Shown here in pieces: positions 8,057-14,784 of a DNA stretch of 64,000 bases; positions within the stretch are counted from its first letter, which is position 1; each line of letters opens with the position of its first letter. The notes beneath the pieces are model-generated. The model made no database searches and was not told where the DNA came from. It worked only from the letters and a program-made list of their open reading frames with translations. The position numbers and the translations under genes were made by a program. Location of the stretch: the NCBI RefSeq assembly GCF_000718785.1, contig NZ_JOCA01000003.1:372001-436000 (forward strand). The letters run 5' to 3'. Source of the stretch: Streptomyces sp. NRRL WC-3626. GTDB taxonomy: Bacteria; Actinomycetota; Actinomycetes; Streptomycetales; Streptomycetaceae.

Positions 8057-8692
8057 TCAGCAGTTCTTCTTCGAGGCGGGCGTCGGCTCGGGATCGGCCA
8101 GTGCGGCCAGGGCCCGGTCGGCGTCCGCCTTCCCCGTCAGGGCCTGGAACTTGTCGCCGATGATCAGATCGACCTCGGTCCCCTTGCGGGCCGGGTCGGT
8201 ACGGCGTTCGGCACCGGCGAGCTGGGCGCCGAGCACCGGCAGCGAGGTGTCGAGGGCGGCGGCCGGCCCGAGCAGCACACCGGTGCCCTTGACCTTCTTG
8301 TCGTACTGCTTCGGCGCGTTGGCGACCTCGCCGACCTTGAAGCCGCGCTTCTTCAGCTCGTCGGCGGTCTTCTGGGCGAGCCCGCCGCGCGTCGTGGCGT
8401 TGAGGACGTTGACCGTGATCGTCCCCGGCCGGGGAAGCACCTTCGGCGCGACCGTGCGGCTCGCCTTGTCGGCGCACGCCGCCTTGGTGCCGACCGCGGA
8501 GGCGGAGTCGCCGCCGCCGGTGAACACCTCGATGAGCTGGAGAGTGCCCCAGCCGCCCACGCCGAGTACGGCGACGGAGGCGACGGTCAGGACGACGAGC
8601 CTGCCGCGTCGCCGGGGCCGGCGCATCCGCGGGTACTTGTCACCCGTGATGCGGTACTGGCCGCCCATGCCGGGTGGAGTGAGCATGCTCAT
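8057..8692 (-). CDS. LytR C-terminal-domain membrane protein
   Basis: From ATG 8692 the product has 211 residues: a short basic cytoplasmic tail (YPRMRRPRRRGR), one membrane helix at about 34-56 (LVVLTVASVAVLGVGGWGTLQLIEV), then an extracellular LytR_C domain (TITVNVLNATTRGGLAQKTADELKKRGFKVGEVAN...VDLIIGDKFQAL). Such domains occur alone or behind LytR-CpsA-Psr cell-wall ligases, and the isolated form has no proven function. TACGCT 6 nt before the ATG suggests a leaderless mRNA. It is convergent with upp. Confidence 0.86.
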   Translation of the reverse strand: MSMLTPPGMGGQYRITGDKYPRMRRPRRRGRLVVLTVASVAVLGVGGWGTLQLIEVFTGGGDSASAVGTKAACADKASRTVAPKVLPRPGTITVNVLNATTRGGLAQKTADELKKRGFKVGEVANAPKQYDKKVKGTGVLLGPAAALDTSLPVLGAQLAGAERRTDPARKGTEVDLIIGDKFQALTGKADADRALAALADPEPTPASKKNC

Positions 8693-8803
8693 GAGCGCAG
8701 CGTAGTGCGCCCGGGCGGCTCTGCCTACCAGATGATCATCCGACTGGGTGCACTCCAACCCGAAAGGGTCAGATCGCGGCCCCGCCGGTCGCCGGAGGGG
8801 GCG

Positions 8804-9100
8804 TCAGTCCAGCTCCAGCACGCGGGCGTGCAGCACCTGGCGCTGCTGGAGCGCGGCCCGCACCGCGCGGTGCAGTCCGTCCTCCAGGTACAGGTCGCCC
8901 CGCCACTTCACGACATGCGCGAACAGGTCGCCGTAGAAGGTCGAGTCCTCGGCGAGGAGGGTCTCGAGGTCGAGCTGCTGCTTGGTCGTCACGAGCTGAT
9001 CGAGGCGGACCGGGCGCGGCGCGACGTCCGCCCACGACCGGGTGCTTTCCCGGCCGTGGTCGGGGTACGGCCGGCCGTTTCCGATGCGCTTGAAGATCAC
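8804..9100 (-). CDS. Conserved actinobacterial ParB-like-fold protein
   Basis: This 98-residue protein contains RLDQLVTTKQQLDLETLLAEDSTFYGDLFAHVVKWRGDLYLEDGLHRAVRAALQQRQVLHARVLELD. The VRLDQLV...LYLEDGLHRAVRAAL pattern resembles the N-terminal ParB/sulfiredoxin fold, where a D-G-x-H-R motif sits in the active or CTP site. Databases have, I believe, often labelled this family a VapB-type antitoxin, but no toxin gene is adjacent. Its strong conservation and isolated position suggest a housekeeping role that I cannot name. Confidence 0.78.
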   Translation of the reverse strand: MIFKRIGNGRPYPDHGRESTRSWADVAPRPVRLDQLVTTKQQLDLETLLAEDSTFYGDLFAHVVKWRGDLYLEDGLHRAVRAALQQRQVLHARVLELD

Positions 9101-9243
9101 ACGGAAAGCCTACCGGTCAACGCGTTCCGGGCGCAGCCATGGTGGCGCAGCGCGGCGCCGGAAAAGGCCACCGAATACGGGAGGAAACGGGATGGTGATC
9201 TGATACGACCGATCACGGTCAGGTCACCTTCGCGGGGCGGGCG

Positions 9244-9837
9244 TCACGCGCCGGACTTCTTCGCGGCCTTCGCCGCCGCCTTCAGCTCCTGCTTGTGCGC
9301 CCGCACCCTGGCCAGCGACTCCGGTCCGGTGATGTCGGCGACGGAGCGGAAGGACTCCTCCTCGCCGTACGCGCCCGCGGCCTCCCGCCAGCCGGTGGGC
9401 CGTACGCCGAGCTGCTTGCCCAGCAGGGCGAGGAAGATCCGGGCCTTCTGCTTGCCGAAGCCGGGCAGTTCCTCCAGCCGTCGGCGCAGCTCCTCGCCGT
9501 CGGTGACGCCCCGCCAGACGGCCTCGGCGTCACCGTCGTAGTGCTCGACGAGGTACTGGCACAGCTGCTGGATACGGCCCGCCATCGAACCCGGATAGCG
9601 GTGCACGGCCGGCTTGTCGGAGAGCAGCGCGGCGAACGCCTCGGGGTCGTACGCGGCGATCTCCCGCGCGTCCAGATCGTCCGCGCCGAGCCGCCGGGCG
9701 ATCGTGGCCGGCCCCTTGAAGGCCCACTCCATCGGGATCTGCTGGTCCAGCAGCATCCCGGTCAGCGCGGCGAGCGGGCTGCGGCCCAGCAGCGCGTCGG
9801 CGTCGGGGTCCTGGGCGAGGTGAAGGGTGACGTCCAT
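9244..9837 (-). CDS. HhH-GPD-type DNA glycosylase-like protein
   Basis: This 197-residue protein has the helix-hairpin-helix fold of base-excision glycosylases: LLDQQIPMEWAFKGPATIARRLG in the N-half and the HhH element LEELPGFGKQKARIFLALLG at about 121-140. The loop after it, where EndoIII/AlkA enzymes carry the catalytic Asp in a V-D-T-H/R context, reads KQLGVRPTGWREAAG, so the usual Asp is absent. The family is common in actinobacteria and annotated as repair, but activity without that Asp is uncertain. It is convergent with no neighbour and lies 24 bp from the SIP gene stop. Confidence 0.84.
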   Translation of the reverse strand: MDVTLHLAQDPDADALLGRSPLAALTGMLLDQQIPMEWAFKGPATIARRLGADDLDAREIAAYDPEAFAALLSDKPAVHRYPGSMAGRIQQLCQYLVEHYDGDAEAVWRGVTDGEELRRRLEELPGFGKQKARIFLALLGKQLGVRPTGWREAAGAYGEEESFRSVADITGPESLARVRAHKQELKAAAKAAKKSGA

Positions 9838-9861
9838 GCCCCGATGATCGCGCGTCCCGGC

Positions 9862-10578
9862 TCAGCCCGCCCGCCAGTACCCCAGCGCGTGCACCCGCTG
9901 TCTGGGCACGCCGAGCTCCTTGCGTACGTACGCCGACAGTGTGCGGGTGGTCGCGGTGTCGCAGGCGATCCAGACGTACGGGTCCGGGGTGGACGCCAGC
10001 AGCGCGGGGAGGTCGGCCCGTACCCGCTCGACCAGCGCCGTCCCCGACCGGGGCACCTCGCGCACCTCGTGCCGGTCCGGGTCGGCCCGCCAGGGCAGTC
10101 CGTCGAGGGTGCCCTCGAACCATACGGTCGCCGGGGCGGACCCCAGTGCTCCGAGCAGGGAGTTGACGGCCGGCAGCGAGGCGGGGTCGCCCACCACGAA
10201 GACGCGGGAGGGCGCCGGGGCGGGCTCCTCGAACCCCGTGCCCTGCACGGTCGCCCCGACGGTGTCACCGGGCTTCGCCGCCCTGGCCCAGTCGCTGGCG
10301 CACCCCTCGTGCAGCGCGAACTCCAGGCCGAAGCTGCCGGCCGCCGGGTCGGGGTCGACCAGGGTGTACGCCCGCTGGTGCGGCTTGCCCGCGTTGTCGA
10401 ACCACAGCCGTACCCACATCGTGGGGTGGACGCCGGTCGCCGCCAGCATCCCGCCGTCGGTGAGACGCAGCCGCCGGTAGCCGGCGGTGACGTCCTCCGT
10501 GCCGGTCACGGTGAACGTGAAGTCCTTCGCGCGGAACAGCTTGAGGACCGCGCCCTCCCAACCCCGCCCCTGCGCCAT
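9862..10578 (-). CDS. Siderophore-interacting protein (FAD ferric reductase)
   Basis: This 238-residue member of the ViuB/SIP family reduces ferric siderophores in the cytoplasm to release iron. The FAD-binding R-A-Y-T motif is at R69-T72 (KPHQRAYTLVDPDP), and VVGDPASLPAVNSLL at about 128-142 and YVWIACDTATTRTLSAYVRKELG belong to the NAD(P)H domain. ATG 10578 (MAQGRGWE) follows GGTGAAAAGAC; a longer frame to 10611 is possible. It is transcribed away from an iron-box dyad (10620-10638), so iron repression is expected, and it faces the acylase/acetyltransferase genes. Confidence 0.92.
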   Translation of the reverse strand: MAQGRGWEGAVLKLFRAKDFTFTVTGTEDVTAGYRRLRLTDGGMLAATGVHPTMWVRLWFDNAGKPHQRAYTLVDPDPAAGSFGLEFALHEGCASDWARAAKPGDTVGATVQGTGFEEPAPAPSRVFVVGDPASLPAVNSLLGALGSAPATVWFEGTLDGLPWRADPDRHEVREVPRSGTALVERVRADLPALLASTPDPYVWIACDTATTRTLSAYVRKELGVPRQRVHALGYWRAG

Positions 10579-10619
10579 CGTCTTTTCACCCTTCACGTAC
10601 GATTCCGTCACGGTTCTAC

Positions 10620-10638
10620 TTAGGCGAGCCTAACCTAA
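10620..10638. promoter_or_regulatory. Iron box (DmdR/IdeR-type operator)
   Basis: TTAGGCGAGCCTAACCTAA matches the actinobacterial IdeR/DmdR consensus TTAGGTTAGGCTAACCTAA at 16 of 19 positions. It sits between the divergent SIP gene (start 42 bp left) and the acylase gene (start 14 bp right), so it can govern both. Confidence 0.85.
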
Positions 10639-10651
10639 TGAGAAATGCCTG

Positions 10652-12772
10652 ATGAGAAATGAGGGCGCAGTGGGTGGCGAGATCTTCCGGGACCCCTGGG
10701 GCATCCCCCATCTCCGCGCGGGGAGCGCGAACGAGCTCGCCCACGCCCAGGGCCGGGTCACCGCGCTCGACCGGGCCTGGCAGCTCGAGGTCGAACGGCA
10801 CCGCGCGCAGGGCACCTCGGCGTCGTTCCTCGGCCCCGAGGCCCTCCCCTGGGACCGCTTCGCCCGCCGTGCCCGCCTGGCCGACACGGCCCGCCGCTGC
10901 TGGACCGAACTGCTGCGCACGGACCCGGAGACGGCGCGGTGGACACGGTCCTACGTGACCGGCGTGAACGAGACCCTGGCCTCCCTCGCGGCCGGGACCG
11001 CCCCCGAGTTCGCCCGTACGGGCCTGCGCCCCGGCCGCTGGGAGCCCTGGACGCCGCTCGCGGTGTGGCTCGCCACGCACATCCTGTTCGCCGGGTTCCC
11101 CGCCAAGCTCTGGCGTGAGCACGTCTTTGCCCGGCTCGGTGCGGACGCCGTCGGTCTGTTCGCCGCCGACGGGCCCGGCACCTCGGGCAGCAACGGCTGG
11201 CTGGTCGCCGGGGAGCGCACCGTCACCGGGCACGCGGTCATCGCCGGGGACCCGCACCGCTTCATCGAGGACCCCGGCGTCTACCAGCAGATCCGCCTGT
11301 CCTGCCCGGAGTTCGACGTCGTCGGCATCGCCGTGCCCGGCGTCCCCGGCATCGCCCACTTCGGCCACACCGGCACCGTCGCCTGGGCCATCACCAACGC
11401 CATGGCCGACTACCAGGACCTCTACCGCGAGCGGCTGCGGCGCACCGGCGCCGGAGTGGAGGCGCTCGGCCCGGACGGTACGTGGCACCGCGCCGCCCGG
11501 CACACCGAGACCGTCGAGGTGGCGGGCGAGGAGCCGGTCGAGGTCGAGGTCATCGAAACCGGCCGGGGCCCCGTCGTCATCGGCGGCCCCGAGGGCCTCG
11601 ACGACGGCGTTCCCGAGCCCGGCGGGCCCCCGCTCGCCGTCGCCCTGCGCCACCCGCCCCGCGTCACCGGCGACCTCGGCTTCGGCGCCCTGCTGCCACT
11701 GCTGCGGGCCCGCCGGACCGTCGACGTGGACCGGGCCGTCGACCGGTGGGTGGAGCCGGTCAACGTGGTCATGGCCGCCGACACCGAGGGCGGCACCCTG
11801 CACCGGGTGGCCGGCCGGGTCCCGGTCCGCGCCGAGGCCAACGGCACGCGCGTGGTGCCGGCGTGGGAGCCCGGGTACGAGTGGCGGGGCTGGCACGAGC
11901 CGCCCCGCGCGGGACTGACCGAGGGCGTCGCCGTGATGGCGAACCAGCGCGGACCGTCGGCCCCGCTGGGCGTCGAGTTCGCCCCGCCGCACCGCGCCGA
12001 CCGCATCACCGCACTGCTGGCACGCCGGACCCGCTGGTCCGCGGCCGACATGTCCACCATCCACACGGACACCCACCTGGCCTCGGCGACCCCGCTCCTG
12101 AACCTCGTCGCCGACCTGGACACCCCGCCCCTCACCGCCCCCGCCGCCGCCCTGCGCGACCGGCTGCTGCGCTGGGACCGGCGGATGGACGCCGGCAGTG
12201 CCGACGCGGCCGTGTTCGCGGCCGTGCGCGGTGCCGTCGTGCGGCGGATCGCGGGGCATCCCGGGCTCGCCGCGCTGGCCGTGCCGCCCGCGTATCCCGA
12301 GGTCTTCCGGCCCTGGCTCGCCCTCCTGCCCCGGGTCGGGTACGCCCTCGAACATCTTCTCGGCGCCGGGGAGCTGTTCGGCGTCGACCGTCCGGCGATC
12401 GTCCGCGAGGCACTGGAGGAGGTGGCCGCCCGGCCGCCCGCCGGTACCTGGGGCGACGCCCACCGGCTCGCCCCCTGGCGCGCGCTGCCGCCGGCCACGC
12501 CGTACGACGAACCCGGCCTCTCCGGCGACCACGACTGCGTGCTGTGCACCTCCTCCGTGCCCGGTCTGACCGACCTCGCCGCGCGGGGCCCCGCCGCCCG
12601 CTACGTCTGGGATCTCGCCGAACGGGAGAACAGCCGCTGGGTGGTGCCGCTGGGCGCCTCCGGCGTACCCGGCTCACCCCACCACCGCGACCAGCGGCCC
12701 CTGTGGCTCGCCGGCGACCTGGCCCCGGTCGTCACCGACTGGGCGCGGCTCACGAAGGAGACCGATGTCTGA
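10652..12772 (+). CDS. Penicillin-acylase-family Ntn hydrolase, iron-box-linked
   Basis: This 706-residue protein belongs to the N-terminal-nucleophile acylases that cleave themselves in front of a Ser and hydrolyse or form amides. The alpha part begins IFRDPWGIPHLRAGSANELAHAQGR. The cleavage/catalytic site is GTSG|S180-N-G-W, followed by GDPHRF and the VPGVPGIAHFGHTGTVAWAITN beta-chain core. No signal peptide is visible, unlike secreted penicillin acylases, so it is probably cytoplasmic. GTG 10670 (VGGEIF) with GAGGGC upstream is an alternative start. The iron box lies directly in front, and the stop overlaps the GNAT gene by 8 bp. A homologue named desG has been proposed for arylated desferrioxamines, so a siderophore-acyl role is plausible. 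Confidence 0.9.
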   Translation: MRNEGAVGGEIFRDPWGIPHLRAGSANELAHAQGRVTALDRAWQLEVERHRAQGTSASFLGPEALPWDRFARRARLADTARRCWTELLRTDPETARWTRSYVTGVNETLASLAAGTAPEFARTGLRPGRWEPWTPLAVWLATHILFAGFPAKLWREHVFARLGADAVGLFAADGPGTSGSNGWLVAGERTVTGHAVIAGDPHRFIEDPGVYQQIRLSCPEFDVVGIAVPGVPGIAHFGHTGTVAWAITNAMADYQDLYRERLRRTGAGVEALGPDGTWHRAARHTETVEVAGEEPVEVEVIETGRGPVVIGGPEGLDDGVPEPGGPPLAVALRHPPRVTGDLGFGALLPLLRARRTVDVDRAVDRWVEPVNVVMAADTEGGTLHRVAGRVPVRAEANGTRVVPAWEPGYEWRGWHEPPRAGLTEGVAVMANQRGPSAPLGVEFAPPHRADRITALLARRTRWSAADMSTIHTDTHLASATPLLNLVADLDTPPLTAPAAALRDRLLRWDRRMDAGSADAAVFAAVRGAVVRRIAGHPGLAALAVPPAYPEVFRPWLALLPRVGYALEHLLGAGELFGVDRPAIVREALEEVAARPPAGTWGDAHRLAPWRALPPATPYDEPGLSGDHDCVLCTSSVPGLTDLAARGPAARYVWDLAERENSRWVVPLGASGVPGSPHHRDQRPLWLAGDLAPVVTDWARLTKETDV

Positions 12773-13367
12773 CCCGTACGCCCCCCGAACGGCCCTGCAC
12801 GAACAGGTGGTCGACGGTTTCGGCACCGTACGCGTTGTGCCGCTGGACCCGGCCGCCGACGCGCCCCTGCTGCACCGCTGGGTGAGCGGGGAACGCGCCG
12901 CCTTCTGGGGCATGAACGGCCTGACCGAGCGGCAGGTCGCCGGGATCTACGCCCACATGGCCACCCTCGGCACCCATCACGCCCACCTCGTCCTCAAGGA
13001 CGGCACGCCCGCCGCGCTGCTCCAGACGTATGAACCGGGCGCCGACCGTGTGGGTGACTGCTACCCGGTCGAACCGGGCGACATCGGCGTCCACCTGCTG
13101 ATCGCCCCCGCGGACAGCGGGCAGCCCGGCTGGACCGCCGCCCTGGTGGGCGCCATCGCCGCATACGTGCTGGTGGGACTGGACCGCACGCGTGTGGTGG
13201 TCGACCCGGACGTGGCCAACGAGAAGGCCGTCGCCCGTTTCCTGCGGCAGGGTTTCACCGCCGGGCCCGTGGTCGTCCTCCCGGAGATCGACCTCCCGGA
13301 CGTGTATCTGCCCGAGAAGAAGGCCCAGCTCGCCTTCCTCACCCGCGAGGTAGCCTTCGCGAGGTGA
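12765..13367 (+). CDS. IucB/MbtK-like siderophore N-acetyltransferase (GNAT)
   Basis: This 200-residue GNAT protein resembles the Acetyltransf_8 group, which acylates hydroxylysine or similar amines in hydroxamate siderophores. Visible features are LLHRWVSGERAAFWGMNGLT, YEPGADRVGDCYPVEPGDIGVHLLI, the acyl-CoA loop region and RTRVVVDPDVANEKAVARFLRQGF (the D-P-x-x-x-N-x-x-A motif). It overlaps the acylase gene by 8 bp and its own stop overlaps the next gene by 4 bp. With the iron box upstream this argues for an iron-regulated acylase-acyltransferase pair. The exact substrate is unknown. Confidence 0.88.
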   Translation: MSDPYAPRTALHEQVVDGFGTVRVVPLDPAADAPLLHRWVSGERAAFWGMNGLTERQVAGIYAHMATLGTHHAHLVLKDGTPAALLQTYEPGADRVGDCYPVEPGDIGVHLLIAPADSGQPGWTAALVGAIAAYVLVGLDRTRVVVDPDVANEKAVARFLRQGFTAGPVVVLPEIDLPDVYLPEKKAQLAFLTREVAFAR

Positions 13368-13843
13368 CCCCCGACGACCTCGTCGCCCACTACGGACTGG
13401 AACCCATCCCCCAGGAGGGCGGCCGGTTCCGGCAGACCTGGGCGGGTCCCGTACGCCCCGACGGCCGCCCCGAGGGCACCGCCATCGTCGCCCTGCTCAC
13501 CGGCTCCCCCGGCGACTTCTCCGCCCTGCACCGGCTGCCGTCCGACGAGATCTGGCACTACCACCTCGGCGACCCGCTCCAGCTGCTGCTCCTCGACCCC
13601 GACGGCACCGGCCGTACGCCCGTGCTCGGCCCGGACGTCCTCGGCGGCCACCACGTCCAGCTCACCGTCCCGGCCGGCACCTGGATGGGCGCGCGGGTGG
13701 CGGCGGGCGGCGCGTGGACGCTGTTCGGCTGCACCATGGCACCCGGGTTCACCTTCGAGGGCTACGAGCACGGCGACGCGGCGGAACTGACGGCGCGTTA
13801 CCCCGAACGGGCGACGCTCATCGGGGAACTCAGCCGGCCATGA
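13364..13843 (+). CDS. Cupin_5 (DUF985) family protein
   Basis: A GTG start overlapping the preceding stop gives 159 residues (VTPDDLVAHYGLEPIPQEGGRFRQTW). The cupin barrel is recognisable from DEIWHYHLGDPLQLLLLDPDG, the LGGHHVQLTVPAGTWMGARVA turn and FTLFGCTMAPGF-like strands ending GFTFEGYEHGDAAEL. The family binds small ligands or metals, with no general reaction known. It is coupled by 4-bp overlaps on both sides (GNAT before, SDR after), so it is part of the iron-box operon, although its job there is unclear. Confidence 0.88.
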   Translation: MTPDDLVAHYGLEPIPQEGGRFRQTWAGPVRPDGRPEGTAIVALLTGSPGDFSALHRLPSDEIWHYHLGDPLQLLLLDPDGTGRTPVLGPDVLGGHHVQLTVPAGTWMGARVAAGGAWTLFGCTMAPGFTFEGYEHGDAAELTARYPERATLIGELSRP

Positions 13844-14610
13844 GCCGCGAAGGACTGCTCGACGGACAGACCGCCCTGGTCACGGGCGCGGGCGGCGGCA
13901 TCGGACGGGGCATCGCGCTGCGGTTCGCCGAGGAGGGCGCGGCCGTCGCACTGCACTGCCGTACGGCGACGGCGTCCGCGCGGGAGACCGCCGGCCGTAT
14001 CCGGGAGTCGGGCGGCCGCGCGGTCGTCCTGCGGGCCGACCTCACCGACGAGGACGCCTGCCACCGCGTGGTGGCGCAGGCGGCCGAGTGGGGCGGCGGC
14101 CGGCTGACCGCCCTCGTCAACAACGCGGGCGTCCAGCCCGTCCGCGACCTCGCCGCGATGACGGCCGCCGAATGGCGCACGGTCGTGGACACCAACCTGA
14201 CCTCCGTCTTCGCCTGCACCCAGGCCGCGGCCCGGCTCATGCGGGACCAGGACGGCGGCACGGTCACCCACATCGCCTCCGTCGAGGCGCACAGCCCCGC
14301 CCCCGCCCACGCGCACTACGGCGCGTCGAAGGCGGCGGTGGTGATGCACGCCCGTTCGGCGGCCCAGGAGTACGGCCCCTGGGGCGTGCGCGTCAACACC
14401 GTCTCGCCCGGCCTGATCGACCGGGAGGGCCTGGAAGAGGCCTGGCCGGAGGGCGTACGGCGCTGGCGGCGGGCGTCCGCCGTGGGTCGGCTCGGCCGCC
14501 CCGAGGACATCGGCGACGCCTGCGTGTTCCTCGCCTCCCGGCTCGCCTCCTGGGTGACCGGCCACGACCTGCTGGTCGACGGAGGGGTCTCGGCCCGGCC
14601 GACCTGGTGA
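13840..14610 (+). CDS. Short-chain dehydrogenase/reductase (SDR)
   Basis: A 256-residue classical SDR. The NAD(P) motif TGAGGGIG is at 15-22, NNAG at 94-97, the catalytic S147 and Y160-x-x-x-K164 (HYGASKAAV) are present, and the C-terminal GHDLLVDGG matches FabG-like enzymes. ATG 13840 overlaps the cupin stop (ATGA). It is the last gene of the acylase operon. The substrate is unknown, since the fold is shared by thousands of oxidoreductases. Its last 30 bases are echoed in the 35-bp tandem repeats that follow. Confidence 0.93.
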   Translation: MSREGLLDGQTALVTGAGGGIGRGIALRFAEEGAAVALHCRTATASARETAGRIRESGGRAVVLRADLTDEDACHRVVAQAAEWGGGRLTALVNNAGVQPVRDLAAMTAAEWRTVVDTNLTSVFACTQAAARLMRDQDGGTVTHIASVEAHSPAPAHAHYGASKAAVVMHARSAAQEYGPWGVRVNTVSPGLIDREGLEEAWPEGVRRWRRASAVGRLGRPEDIGDACVFLASRLASWVTGHDLLVDGGVSARPTW

Positions 14611-14720
14611 GCCGCGGAGGGGTTCCGGCTCGGCCGACGTGGTGAGCCACGCAGGGGTCTCGGCGCGGCCCACCTGGTGAAGCACCCAGTGGCCTGGGCC
14701 GGGACGACCCGGTGAAGCGG
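14581..14720 (+). repeat. Four tandem 35-bp units copying the SDR 3' end
   Basis: Units run 14581-14615, 14616-14650, 14651-14685 and 14686-14720. The first contains the last codons of the SDR gene (GGVSARPTW stop), and units 2 and 3 still read GGVPARPTW and AGVSARPTW before TGGTGA, while unit 4 is most diverged. The sequence is a progressively decaying duplication of the gene end. Confidence 0.8.
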
Positions 14721-14784
14721 TGAGCAGACCGCGCCCGCCGTCCGTATCTGTCTCGTAGCCGGATGGCCTGGAGGCGGGTAGGAC

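Noticed and set aside
8804..9100. Toxin-antitoxin locus
   Set aside because: Although such proteins are sometimes labelled VapB-like, no toxin-like partner gene is adjacent and the fold looks ParB-like.
14581..14720. CRISPR-like array
   Set aside because: Units are contiguous with no spacers, diverge steadily and derive from the SDR gene end; no cas genes are present.
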